Assembly: GCA_950097015.1 (NCBI GenBank)
Contig: CATNEN010000002.1
Span: 3,720,001 to 3,784,000, forward strand
Reading direction: 5' to 3'
Origin: Macrostomum hystrix
Taxonomy: Eukaryota; Platyhelminthes; Macrostomidae
Length of the DNA stretch: 64,000 bases
Every line of letters starts with the position of its first letter. Position 1 is the stretch's first letter. Shown here piece after piece: positions 25,414-37,265 of this stretch. The position numbers and the translations under genes are program-made. The notes below the pieces were generated by a model. The model was not told where the DNA came from, did not search any database, and saw only the letters and a list, made by a program, of their open reading frames with translations.

Positions 25414-28400
25414 TTAAAACAGGGCCAATTCGCATGCATGCAAAATATGGCCCAAATCAGCAGAGCTGGCCTCGAAGTCTTCATCGCCGCCACTGACTTC
25501 CCCGCCAGCAGATCGGGCAGCCGGCCGAAATTCGTCAACAGCCGAGGCAGAGTTCGGTGACAGTTCAACCAAGTCGAGCTGCTTCAAGCCGTTCAGATCC
25601 GCCTGTTCTTCGGCATCTTCGGCAATCACCTTACGGACATTGTCATCGGCCAGCAGACGGCACAACAGGCTTGACAGACGCCGAAGCCCGGGCTGGCACA
25701 AGCCGCCAAACAGCTGCAGTGTTGGCAGAGCAGTCGAGTTGATCAACAGTTTGACGGCGGATGGGCCGAGATTAACGGCTGACCTCAGGCGGAACCTGGC
25801 ACTCGGTCCTGAGTCGTCGTTATCTTCGGCATCGTCTTCATCCTGCTGATAGTCCAGAGCCTCGATAGCTAGGAGGATATCAATGGCTGAACTGGCCAAT
25901 TTGCGGGCTAGTTCTAAACTGTCGCTCAAATTTAGAGTGCATGCGTTGCCTAGCAACCGTTGCTGGGGTAGTCTATGGCCGAAAGCCGCTATCAGGGCGG
26001 TAGCGGACTCGGCGAGTTGGCACTGAGACACGCTGATCTCCGCTGCCAGGCGCAGCTGGTTAACTAGCAAGGCTGCTGTCAGAGATATTGGCAGTAATCG
26101 CTCCGCTATAGCTTTTGGCAACGTCAACGCTGACGAAGGCCTAGCGCCGACTGCCTGGAGACACCAGGCGCGCAGATCGGCCTCCGAATCGTAGCTGAAT
26201 GCCAGGCTGAATTTCAGCTGCATTGAGAGAAAGCTGGAGCAATCATCGAGACTCTGCGGGTTCGCGGAAGATCAAGGAGAGTTTAGGAGGATATCCCAAT
26301 TTGATTTCCTCAATAGGGATTTAACTGACATCCATTTGTCAGGATGTGGGATTCTGATATATCGGCGCATCTGAAGGCTGCGTACGGCTATTCAGTCCAT
26401 AGACTGTAGGGCGCCACATCCACCCTCAATTACTCCAGCTGATGCTGGTACCCAATCAAGAGCTGGGTGAACTGAAGCAACGCAGAGTTAATTGTATTGC
26501 TAGCGTATAAAAAATGCTCCAGTATAGTCGAGAATCGAATCCCCCCCCTTTCGAGTCTGGAGTCCTTCGATAGAATCATTCGAGCACGCTTAGATAAGCA
26601 CTAGACCAGACGCTGCAATGTCAAGGTCGTTTATCATTCATCAAATTTGTACTCGAAGGATTCGCGTGCTTGGCAAATAAAAAACACAATTTTTACCATA
26701 GACAACAAGCTATTATTTAACAGTTGGACTACCGAGTCATTTGCCGCCCGTTTTTATACTAAGCGTGGGGGGAGGGGAAATCCCCCTGTAAGTTTTTTCG
26801 GCGGCGCCTGAATGCTAACAGCGTTGGGTGGTGACTGATTGGTTGACTGACTAGACGATGACGTACTGTGGCTGAGCTGCGCCTAATATTTAGGCTTGAT
26901 CAGTGAAATTGGAGAAATTCGCGTCAGGGTGTCCATAGTGGCCTAGTTCCATCTGTTGTAGCCCTTGAAGGTCCAGCCAATCCGTCTAGATAAAGGTAGG
27001 TTACCACCAAAGATGGAGATGATTCAGGCTCATTCGGGTGACATGCTGATACATTTAAAAGGCCCGGCAAGGCCGCACTGAGGCGCAGTGCTAATTCGTG
27101 TATTGGGGTGTATGAAATACACTTAGCGCTTATGGGAAAAATCCGACCTTCGGCCAGAAGCGTTGAATATCTCGACAGTCTGAAGAGCTGGCGACTTGAT
27201 TCTCGCATCAGAAGATGCGCAACAAAAAGTTGGCCCGTGTTCTTGCGGAAATGAGAAGGTCTACCCTAGGAAATGTGCATTTTCCGTAAAAAAAATTCTA
27301 CAAAAAATGCTCGGAATCTGAATGCTTTACTGAGCTTCAATGCCTCACAATTTTTAGTTCGCAACTCACCTGAAAGCCAGCTGATGACTTTTCGGCTAGC
27401 ACAAAGTCGGCAAACTGCAACACCTGTCCGGGCATGAGAGGTCGATGAAAGCGCAGGCACCAGAGCAGGTGTCGCCGCAGTCTCTCCAGCGACCGTCTCG
27501 GGCACGGATCCTCTGCGCTAGAGGGCCCGCTGAGCAGCATCAGCCAGTCGCGAAAGCCGATTGGCTCGCCCAGCACCAGGGCGGTGAGGCGGGTGTCGCG
27601 GCTGGTTAGACCTTCAGTTTCATCGGCTGTGTCGATCGCCACAGCCAGGGAGCAAGCGACAATGTCTGGCAGTTCGCCAGCTGTTAGAGCTTTCTCTAGC
27701 AAGTCGAAGGCGGCGTCTGTATCGTCGGCGACACCTGTTTCGTCCGAATCGACAAGCCACAGCAGAGTTCTGCCAGCAGCTGTGAGATGCACGAGTGACA
27801 TCAGTGCCAGCTCTTCGCCACCCGGATGCAGTACTAGACGATCGAATTCAGCTGCCACCGCCGATGCCCCGGAGGATTCTTTCGAAGGCCGTCCGTCAAC
27901 CAGCAGCACTGGCCGGATTTGATTCAGCAGCGGGAGAGCTGCGGCAGCGAGGCACCGATCTACTAGGAGCAGAAATGGTGACGCGGCAGACACGGAGGCT
28001 GCCAGGTGACTCAGCGAATCGAGCGACACCGCGTCGATGAGCAAGCGAGGCTGGCGACGCGTGAAGTGCCGGCCCAGCTGACGGGCTAAAGAACAGTTTT
28101 AATTTCGTTGACTGATGGCTACTTAAAGTAGTTTAAAGCAAAAAATGCAAAAAAAATTGTCAATTGGCTTTCTAAAGATCTAGAATTTTAGGATTTTTCA
28201 ATCGGTTCTACCGACAAAATGTTTTGATAGGAAAAACTCAAATTCAAATAAAATTGTCCTTTTTATGTACGAGTAAAACGAGAAAAACTAGAAAACTAAG
28301 TTGAGAAATTAGAAGCTTCTCTCTTAGGAGACGTTTCTTAGAAAACGTTTCTTGGAAGCAAATTTAGATTGGTTGTCGCCGAAAAGAAAGTTTTTAGAAC

Positions 28401-29822
28401 TTTTGAGATTATTTTCCATATTTATAGTTTAGATTTCTGACATGCATTCTTTTTCAACATTCCTCTTATAAGGTTTGTAAAATCTTTTTTTGAAGCAACA
28501 TGCTTAGTAAGTGAAAATTCCTAGATCACCGTTTTGTCTTTTTGGGTAAAAAAAACCTGCGTTCTAAACTTTTTCTAAGAAACATAGTTTCCCGTCCTTT
28601 CGCTCATAGCACATGGCACACCATTTGGTAACCCAGCGAGAAGGCAGTTCTGCCCATTTCGCTGACTCCTGAGCACACACGCACACAGGTGTGTACATCT
28701 GCCCTGACTTTCATTTCTTTCTCGTCCCTGAGCACGACAAGCCCCAAAGCCTTCTCTCCGCGGCTGCGCCCCAAATGAATGTGACCTCGCCGCGTAATCG
28801 AGCTCAGGGACCTGGGTGCGAGAGGCAAACGCGTTAACTGTTCTGCCGCTCACACATCTGTAGACCCTGATTCAAGCTGGCATGTGCTTACACATTCGGA
28901 ATCCTCGCTCAATCCAATGCCCCAGCCGCTGTCCTAGCAATCCTCGTCTTGAAGCTTCATCGCCAGCTTCCGCTAGGCGATGCCCAGCTGGCAGCAGACT
29001 ACGAGCCACGGTGCGCCGCAGCAGGACCTCTGCAGCTGCCAGCCTGCGGACGAATTCGTCAGGCGGCAAAGTGGCGTCGGCGGCATCGCCAGCACCGGGG
29101 CCGCCACGAACCAATCGATGCGTGCCGGCGTCAGCCAGTACGCGCTCGGCAATGTCGGTCAGACAGACAAATTTATTACCCTTCGACCTAAGAGCAATGC
29201 AATCATCGTTAACCAGCGTCCAAATCAGATGCTGCTGCGGTTGCTGCTGCTGCTGATGATGATGATGATGATAAAAACTTCCAGAACCTGTTGAGGCCAG
29301 GGTCTGCAGACAACGGCAAGAGCACAGCGGCCTCTGCTGCGGCTGCGGAGGCGGCCTGACCGGGATGGGATTGTCCTTCATGGAGCCCAGGCAGTCGCGA
29401 GCGGCCTCCAGCTCCGACTCCTTCTGGCGCAGGCGCTCCAGGCGAAGCGCGCGCAAATCGCCGCTGGAAGCTTCGCCGACAGCCTCCGTTGAGGAGGCCA
29501 GGCCCTGTGCCGACGAGGGAAGGCTGCGAAAGCCCAGGCCGGAGTCCGGATTCGGGCCGCCCTTGGAGAAACCGACGCCACGCCGAAATCCGCCGCCTCC
29601 GCCACCACCGCCATTTCCGAAGCCTCCGCCATTTCCAAAGCCTCCGCCATTTCCGAAGCCTCCGCCACCGCCGCCATTTCCGAAGCCTCCGCCACCGCCG
29701 CCATTTTCGAAGCCTCCGCCGCCACCGCCATTTCTGAAGCCTCCGCCACCGCCGCCATTTCCGAAGCCTCCGCCGCCACCGCCGCCGCTACCTACGTGAG
29801 ATCGATTTGGATAGCGACACCT
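25414..29822 (-). CDS. unrecognised 816-residue protein with Gly-rich N-terminus; start supplied in trans?
   Basis: Exons 28892-29822, 27370-28085 and 25414-26217 join in phases 1 and 0 and end with TAA. I do not recognise the family. The N-terminus reads RCRYPNRSH (perhaps a worn CCCH-type finger) followed by ~70 residues of GGGGGFGNGG repeats. Next come a charged helix (LRALRLERLRQKESELEAAR), His and Gln runs, then an alpha-helical leucine/alanine-rich globular part with a buried-looking strand pattern (RLLIDAVSLDSLSHL, FLLLVDRCLAAAALPLLNQI, RTLLWLVDSDETG) and an acidic segment near the C-terminus (DYQQDEDDAEDNDD). No in-frame ATG precedes the conserved-looking part. The exon starts at a strong acceptor (TTTTTGTCTTGCAG) in phase 0, so a trans-spliced leader ending in ATG would give M-R-C-R-Y. 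Coding status rests on long frames, GC bias and clean splice phases. Confidence 0.72.
26365..26645 (-). mobile_element. SINE family 2 copy in intron of the 816-residue gene
   Basis: Contains GCATCTGAAGGCTGCGTACG, TTCAGTCCATAGACTG, GCTGATGCTGGTACCCA and AGCTGGGTGAACTGAAGCAA. A decayed tRNA head on its right side reads on the minus strand (B-box GATTCGATTC). Compare 36340-36607 and 40965-41192. Confidence 0.7.
26750..27205. repeat. dispersed repeat, copy 1 (inverted partner at 55770-56195)
   Basis: Shares long diverged blocks with 55770-56195 in opposite orientation, for example GCGTCAGGGTGTCCATAGTG, CTAATATTTAGGCTTGATCA and GGGTGACATGCTGATACATT. It lies in the intron of the 816-residue gene. 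It is probably a transposable element of unknown class; no clear terminal repeats or coding. Confidence 0.7.
28605..28860 (-). mobile_element. SINE family 1 copy in intron of the 816-residue gene
   Basis: Minus-strand copy with an intact tRNA-like head (GGCAGAACAGTTAACGCGTT, then TCGCACCCAGG and a B-box-like GAGCTCGATTACG). The body includes the complement of CCTTCTCTCCGCGGCTGCGC. Confidence 0.75.
29583..29795 (-). repeat. GGN/GGNGGNTTC codon repeat inside coding exon
   Basis: Encodes the GGGGGFGNGG-type repeats of the 816-residue protein. It is in frame and interrupted by Phe/Asn/Glu variants, so it belongs to the coding sequence, unlike the intronic arrays. Confidence 0.85.
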
Positions 29823-30399
29823 CTGCAAGACAAAAATGAATAAGATGTGAATGCAAATATAAAATCAATAAGTTTGCTGAATAACTGTTCCCGAACGTTA
29901 CTAGAAACTAAACTAAAAAATGAAATTAAGCCAAAGATTAACGGTAGAATACGTTTGTAAAAAAACGCATTAATATTCGTAGCGTAACTCTTTGCCATAT
30001 AATATGCCGTATTTCTTTACACATGCAAACATATTGGTAAAAATTAACAGACACACACAAAGCAAAGTGCTGCATAAGACTGAAAAATTCAAATACAAAC
30101 AGAAGCGAAAATGGAGTTATTTAAATTTAGTCTTTTTCATCATAAAGCGGAAATTTGCATCAATTATTGAAGGAATGAATTGAAAACAAATTATTATCAC
30201 ATATACTAAAACAGTTTAATTAAAGGTGAGAAGACAATTCGCGGCTTATGGGAGATGGGAGCTGGATTTCAATTTTTATGTTTAAACTCAACCAAGATAC
30301 TCAAACTTAAACTAGTTTTAATAAGCAACTGCATATCTGAAAAAGATCAAGAATATTGTAACAGCAAATTAAAATGGTTTAGCCCAGTCGTTTTTAATA

Positions 30400-30425
30400 C
30401 TGAATATATATATATATATATATGA
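30400..30425. repeat. short (TA)n microsatellite
   Basis: About 20 bases of TA repeat. The surrounding 29830-30580 is AT-rich and holds nothing else I can name. Confidence 0.8.
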
Positions 30426-30587
30426 GTTTCACGAGCATTCAATAATATAGTAAAAACAATAATAATTATAGCAGGCAGAAAATATATAGTTATTTCAGTT
30501 GCGCGATCCCATTGACCATGAGCCGAAAACAATTCACAGATAATGACCAGCACGTTCTTGAGTATCAATTCTTGAGTATATGATGCC

Positions 30588-31903
30588 ATAACACCCAAAT
30601 GACCAATCTGGCAGCAGCATGACCAATCTGACACCTAAATGACCAATCTGACAGCAGCATGACGAATCTGACACCCAAATGACCAATCTGACATCCACAT
30701 GACCAATCTGACACCCACATGACCAATCTGACATCCACATGACCAATCTGAAACCCACATGACCAATCTGACACCCACATGACCAATCTGACATCCACAT
30801 GATTAATCTGACACCCACATGATTAATCTGACACCCACATGATCAATCTGACACCCACATGATTAATCTGACACCCACATGATCAATCTGACAACCACAT
30901 GATCAATCTGACAGCCACATGATCAATCTGACAGCCGTATGATCAATCTGACATCCACGTGATCAATCTGACAGCCGTATGATCAATCTGACATCCACGT
31001 GATCAATCTGACATCCACATGACCAATCTGACATCCACATGATTAATCTGACACCCACATGATTAATCTGACACCCACATGATCAATCTGACACCCACAT
31101 GATTAATCTGACACCCACATGATCAATCTGACACCCACATGATTAATCTGACACCCACATGATCAATCTGACAACCACATGATCAATCTGACAGCCACAT
31201 GATCAATCTGACAGCCGTATGATCAATCTGACATCCACGTGATCAATCTGACAGCCGTATGATCAATCTGACATCCACGTGATCAATCTGACATCCACAT
31301 GACCAATCTGACATCCACATGATTAATCTGACACCCACATGATTAATCTGACACCCACATGATCAATCTGACACCCACATGATTAATCTGACACCCACAT
31401 GATCAATCTGACACCCACATGATCAATCTGACACCCACATGATCAATCTGACAACCACATGATCAATCTGACAGCCACATGATTAATCTGACAACCACAT
31501 GATCAATCTGACAGCCACATGATCAATCTGACAGCCGCATGATCAATCTGACATCCACGTGATCAATCTGACACCCACATGATTAATCTGACACCCACAT
31601 GATCAATCTGACAACCACATGATCAATCTGACAGCCACATGATCAATCTGACAGCCGTATGATCAATCTGACATCCACGTGATCAATCTGACACCCACAT
31701 GACCAAAGTGACACTCAAATGACCGATCTGACATCCACATAAACAATTGGACACCCACATGACCATTCTGACAGCCACATGACCAAATTGACAGCCAGAG
31801 CCAAATAACCCACCTGACACCCAAATGACCAATCTAGCAAAAAATGACCAATCTGAAAGCCAAATGACCAATCTGACACCAAAATGACCAATCTGACAAT
31901 CAG
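30588..31903. repeat. 20-bp minisatellite downstream of KLHL8
   Basis: About 65 copies of GATCAATCTGACACCCACAT with ACC/ATC/ATT and ACAC/ACAG/ACAT variants. A ~300-bp higher-order block is repeated at least three times (compare 30780-31000, 31030-31300 and 31320-31560). It ends four bases from the KLHL8 stop codon, so the KLHL8 3' UTR is made of it. Confidence 0.95.
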
Positions 31904-31907
31904 CAGT

Positions 31908-34900
31908 TTATTTCGCAGCGGCAACTCCAGCAGATGTCGCAGCTGGCGCAGATTTCAAAGCTCGCACAGGAATGTCGGCAAAACAGACGCCGGCGCCAGC
32001 CCGTTTTAAATTGATGCCGGCCACGGGCTCCCACCGATTGGCGACAGGATCGAAGCATTCAACAGTGTCCATGTAGGACTCGCCGTCGTGACCGCCGATG
32101 GCGTAGATCTTGCCCCAGAGAGCGGCTACGCCGACTCCGCCGCGGCAGGTGTTCATAGACTGCATTTGGCACCATTTGTCAGCCCGAGGATCGTATCGTT
32201 CAACAGTGTCTAGAGGAGCATTGTCGTCGAAGCCGCCCAGGACGTAGATAAAAGAGTCCAGAGCAACAGCGCCAGCGCCGGCCCTCTTAAACTCCATGGA
32301 GGCGGCTGGCTGCCACATGTTCTTCACCGGATCGTAGCGCTCGCAGGTGGCAATAGAAGTTAACGAATCGTTGCCGCCGAATACGAAGATTTTGTCTTGA
32401 AAAGCCGTGCCACCAAGGCCGCCGCGCGGACTACCCATTGAGGCCACGTTGGCCCAACTGTCCGTCACTGGATTATAGCGCTCCACGGTGTAGAAGCAGG
32501 CGATGTCGTCTAGGCCGCCGAGGCAGAATAGGCAGTCGCTGAGGGTGGCAACGGCTAGGCCGCGTCGCCTAGTCGCCATGCTGGCGATGCGGCTCCACCG
32601 ATTGGCTACGGGATTGAACACTTCGCCGGAGGCCAGGTGATCGTGACCGTCGTGACCGCCGACAGCGTAGACTAGACCTAGAATAGGGAGGTCGTGTTAT
32701 TCGTTTTTTTCTACTATGACTAGCATGAGACGAAATTCAGATGGAGTTTATTTTACGATATGCATCGAAAAACGTATATCCATCGACTATAATAATTAGA
32801 CAAGATAGAGAATATAAATAGGGATTCATTTGCGAGATTAATGAACTTGCTAATACTATCTAGCTCCCGACATGTATCGAAAAATATAGATTAAGTTAAC
32901 TCATCATCGTCTCGCAAACTAGGGTGGGAGGTTGTAGCTCTGTGGTCAAAAAGTTCGTACTCTTGACCACGAGGAGGTCAGAGGTTCGAATCTCAGCTTG
33001 GGAAACAATTTGTGGTCTTAAATCCTTGTTGTCTCGGGTGCTAGCATTAGCTCAGGTAAAAAAATAGTTTATGAACTAAAGATTTGTGCACTTAGTGTAC
33101 TACAATCATCCGATATGTATCGAAAAATCATTTTTTATAAACGCTGCCTCACCATTGGCGGACACCAGTCCAACATGTCGCCGCTTAGTATGCATCGGTT
33201 CAACTGTAATCCAACGCTCCTCTAACAGATCGTAGACCTCAGCATTGCGGTAAGGATCGCTTAGAGTACCCCGACCGCCAACGCAGAAAATGCTGCCTGC
33301 GTAGGTCTTCCTAGGCCGGTAGTGAGGCAGCGAGGACACGCGCTGAGTGACGGGCCGGTGCTTGGCCCGGCTGAGCTGATAGGCGCAGGCGTCTAATACC
33401 AAATCCTTGCAGGCCTGCTGGCTGTGAATCAGCGGATCCGAGTGCACAGTGTCCATCAGGTATTCGGACGGCAACTGGGCCAGACGGACGCAATGAAGAA
33501 GCCTGGGGCATTGTGGGAGAGCGGCACAATGAAACAATCCAATTGATCTTTCTAATGTACCAGTAAATACATCGCCCGGAATTTTAAATCTGAAGACTTG
33601 ATCCTGAATCCCTGAGCTCTGGAGATCTCAAATCTGAAGACCTGATCCTGAATCCCTGAGCTCTGGAGATCTCAAATCTGAAGACCTGATCCTGAATCCC
33701 TGAACTCTGGAGATCTCAAATCTGAAGACCGGATCCTGAATCCCTGAACTCTGGAGATCTCAAATCTGAAGACCCGATCCTGAATCCCTGAACTCTGGAG
33801 ATCTCAAATCTGAAGACCTGATCCTGAATCCCTGAACTCTGGAGATCTCAAATCTGAAGACCTGATCCTGAATCCCTGAACTCTGGAGATCTCAAATCTG
33901 AAGACCTGATCCTGAATCCCTGAACTCTGGAGATCTCAAATCTGAAGACCGGATCCTGAATCCCTGAACTCTGGAGATCTCAAATCTGAAGACCCGATCC
34001 TGAATCCCTGAACTCTGGAGATCTCAAATCTGAAGACCTGATCCTGAATCCCTGAACTCTGGAGATCTCAAATCTGAAGACCGGATCCTGAATCCCTGAA
34101 CTCTGGAGATCTCAAATCTGAAGACCCGATCCTGAATCCCTGAACTCTGGAGATCTCAAATCTGAAGACCTGATCCTGAATCCCTGAACTCTGGAGATCT
34201 CAAATCTGAAGACCCGATCCTGAATCCCTGAGCTCTGAAGATCTCAGATCTGAAGACCTGATCCTGAATCCCTGAGCTCTGGAGATCTCAAATCTGAAGA
34301 CCCGATCCTGAATCCCTGAGCTCTGAAGATCTCAAATCTGAAGACCTGATCCTGAATCCCTGAACTCTGGAGATCTCAAATCTGAAGACCTGATCCTGAA
34401 TCCCTGAACTCTGGAGATCTCAAATCTGAAGACCCGATCCTGAATCCCTGAGCTCTGAAGATCTCAGATCTGAAGACCTGATCCTGAATCCCTGAGCTCT
34501 GGAGATCTCAAATCTGAAGACCCGATCCTGAATCCCTGAGCTCTGAAGATCTCAGATCTGAAGACCTGATCCTGAATCCCTGAACTCTGGAGATCTCAAA
34601 TCTGAAGACCTGATCCTGAATCCCTGAACTCTGGAGATCTCAAATCTGAAGACCCGATCCTGAATCCCTGAACTCTGGAGATCTCAAATCTGAAGACCTG
34701 ATCCTGAATCCCTGAACTCTGGAGATCTCAAATCTGAAGACCTGATCCTGAATCCCTGAACTCTGGAGATCTCAAATCTGAAGACCTGATCCTGAATCCC
34801 TGAACTCTGAGGATCTCAAACCTTAAGATCCCATCCTTAATTCCTGAACGCTATCTGGAATCTGAAGATCCCATCCTGAGTCCCTGAGCTCTGAGGATCT

Positions 34901-36164
34901 CAAACCTTAAGATCCCATCCTTAATCCCAGAACTTACGAGCTAACTAGAGTTCGCCTAACCGGCAGGTCCGCGTGCACCCATTTCACAACGCTGTCGAAC
35001 ACCCGAACCTCGTCGGGCACATTCAACGAGTCCGACTTCAATATAGACTGCAGCATGTCGAATGATAGCGAGTGGAAAACTTCGCTATTGACCAGCTGCT
35101 GGTAGTTCTGGCAGAGGAACTTGTCAATCTCAGCTATGAGGCCCGTCCGGTTGTGCTGTTGTGCGAACAGTCGGGCATCGATCGCATTCGACACGTCCAG
35201 CTTGTGGGCTATGAACCTCTCGCAACAGTGAATTACCTCTTCTAGTTGGAGAAGACAGGCTGTGTGCATGAGGCATTGCACACTGGCCGGCGTGACTGAC
35301 AGTTGGCCGGTGTAAAAGAAATCGATCACCTTGACAACCATGTCTTGGTCAAGGTCGTGCAAGGTCACAGTGTCTGTCTTCGACTCCTAAAATGAAGCAA
35401 CAGTAGGAAAAAAATAAGCCAGATTGAATCTAGCTACTCTACCAGATTGAATCTAGCTACTCTACCAGATTGAATCAAGCTACTCTACCAGATTGAATCT
35501 AGCTACTCTACCAGATTGAATCAAGCTACTCTACCAGATTGAATCTAGCTACTCTACCAGATTGAATCTAGCTACTCTACCAGATTGAATCTAGCTACTC
35601 TACCAGATTGAATCTAGCTACTCTACCAGATTGAATCTAGCTACTCTACCAGATTGAATCTAGCTACTCTACCAGATTGAATCTAGCTACTCTACCAGAT
35701 TGAATCTAGCTACTCTACCAGATTGAATCAAGCTACACTACCAGATTGAATCTAGCTACTCTACCAGATTGAATCTAGCTACTCTACCAGATTGAATCTA
35801 GCTACTTTACCAGATTGAATCTAGCTACTCTACTAGATTTGATTTATGAATTAAAGAACCTTAGCTAGCCCAAAAGCAGGTATCCCAAGCCACACACCTG
35901 CATTGGAGAGGAGAACATTGCGCAAAAGTAGGGACTCCAGCAGGCGAGCACCACCCTATGACAGGGTATTTCCCGCTGACCAATCCTGATGCGCACATCG
36001 CATAGCACCTCGGTGCGGTAGAACTCGTGCAGGCATTTGAATCCAGAGTCGCCGTGCATTGCAAAAGTGCAAACTGCCTCAGACGAATCAGCATCATACT
36101 GGATGGCTAAATCTGACCGACTAGTAGCCAAGTGGTGGAGTCTTGGCAATGCCGTTGTTGTCAT
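31908..36164 (-). CDS. KLHL8: KLHL8, BTB-BACK-Kelch adaptor of CUL3 ligase
   Basis: Exons 35898-36164, 34938-35386, 33153-33502 and 31908-32677 give 611 residues (human about 620); phases 0, 2 and 1 close exactly. The ATG at 36164 starts MTTTALPRL. BTB domain: residues ~50-165 (LCDVRIRIGQREIPCHRVVL, CWSPYFCAMFSSPM). BACK follows, ending RLAQLPSEYLMDTVHSDPL. The kelch part has six blades beginning TYAGSIFCVGGRGTLSDPYR, then KRRHVGLVSANG, RRRGLAVATL, SPRGGLGGTAF, CRGGVGVAALWGKIYAIGG and KRAGAGVC. The order and wording follow vertebrate KLHL8, including the terminal RAGAGV. In other animals this family (C. elegans KEL-8) recruits substrates such as rapsyn to CUL3. The ATG follows an acceptor (TTTTATAG) by two bases, so a non-coding 5' exon is likely; a heat-shock-type promoter lies 2.7 kb upstream. 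Two of its introns carry minisatellites. Confidence 0.92.
32930..33030 (+). mobile_element. SINE family 2, tRNA-like head only
   Basis: GTTGTAGCTCTGTGGTCAAA (A-box region) and B-box GAGGTTCGAATCTC at normal tRNA spacing, in a KLHL8 intron on the opposite strand. It lacks a foldable acceptor stem, so it is a SINE head and not a tRNA gene. Confidence 0.55.
33556..34925. repeat. 44-bp minisatellite in KLHL8 intron
   Basis: About 30 copies of a 44-bp unit (TCTGGAGATCTCAAATCTGA then AGACCTGATCCTGAATCCCT GAAC in separate blocks). Read along the gene, the first, most diverged unit starts at intron position +5 (GTAA then GTTCTGGGATTAAGG), so the array overlaps the 5' splice region. Confidence 0.95.
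35405..35840. repeat. 23-bp minisatellite in KLHL8 intron
   Basis: About 19 copies of CCAGATTGAATCTAGCTACT + CTA filling the intron between KLHL8 coding exons 1 and 2. It begins about 55 bases from the donor at 35897. Confidence 0.95.
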
Positions 36165-36339
36165 CACTATAAAATTAATGCATAAATTTGCATTTAAACC
36201 AGCTAATTAAATGACGAGTGCTTTACTAATTTAAATTTGTGAATAGTTACTCCTGCTGTCTACCCAAGTACTACGCATGTGACAAATATATTTATTAATT
36301 ATTAATTAATTGATTACACCTGCCCTAATCAGGTCAGAT

Positions 36340-36607
36340 GTGCAGCCGACAGCACAGCCGCAGCTATTGCGCGGCGCATCTGAAGGCTGCGTATGGCTGT
36401 TCAGTCCATGGACTGGGGGGACGCCACACCCACCTTCAATTATCCCAGCTAATGCTGGTACCCATTTAACAGCTGGGTGAACTGAAGCAATGCAGAGTTA
36501 ACTGTCTTGCTAAAGGACACAAATTGTTTAAGTGGAGACGGGAATCGAACCCCCGACCTTCAAGTCGTGAGTCCGACGCCCTAACCACTAGGCTACAACC
36601 TCTCTTT
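36340..36607 (-). mobile_element. SINE family 2, best-preserved copy
   Basis: The tRNA-like head on the minus strand has A-box TAGCCTAGTGGTTAGGGCG and B-box GGGTTCGATTCCC. It is followed by a central domain containing GCTGGTACCCATTTAACAGC and TGGGTGAACTGAAGCAATGC, then a tail with TTCAGTCCATGGACTG. The central words resemble conserved SINE domains shared by distant invertebrates, as I recall them. Confidence 0.8.
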
Positions 36608-36879
36608 ATTTATATATACTTTTAGATTGGTAACAAAAGTTTTGTTAATCAAACTACCTATAACAGTAGCTGAAGCTGTAGAGAAACTGTACTAAACATA
36701 AAAGGTCAAACATGAAATGCAAGCATAGTCTTGGTGATAATACAAATTTCTTAGATAAACACAAAATATTATCAATATGGGACAAATGTTAAGGCATCAT
36801 AAACTTTCCAAATCTAACGCCTTTAAAAAGTTTTAATGCCACATTAGTTTGCATATTTTAAATTCCCGCATACAGCTAG

Positions 36880-37265
36880 TGTGATTTCAAAAAAATGGAA
36901 AACAGAATTGCACTACTGCCAGAATTTTAGAAGTACATTTTTGGTTGGGTTCTTTATTTGCAAAAGAATTTTCTAACCCAAATAAATAGACTTAACATCA
37001 ATAGAGTCAAGACTCAAGGGGACCTTTTGAAGATTGCTCATATTTATTACAGGATAGGCAGGCCTACAGGCTTTTGTTGGTACCCCAATATATAGGAATA
37101 CCCCACTAAGTGGGACATGATGATTGAAGAAGGCTTTTGGGTTGGGTAAATTCTGTGTGAATATAAAATAGGATTAGACTTGAATAGAGGCATGGGGACC
37201 TTTCAAATATTAATAATATTTATTATGTCTTAAGACTTAAGACTTGTGTATATCTAAATATAGGC
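36880..37265. repeat. dispersed AT-rich repeat, copy 1 (partner 58490-58915)
   Basis: Shares ordered diverged blocks with 58490-58915 in the same orientation: AATAAATAG, CAATAGAGTCAA, ATTACTCATATTT (here ATTGCTCATATTT), CCCCAATA..TAGGAATA, ACTAA.TGGACATG.TGATTGA and TTTATTAT. No coding; element class unknown. Confidence 0.65.

Noticed and set aside
36535-36605. Possible tRNA gene
   Set aside because: A- and B-box are present, but the acceptor stem does not pair and SINE body sequence continues from it.
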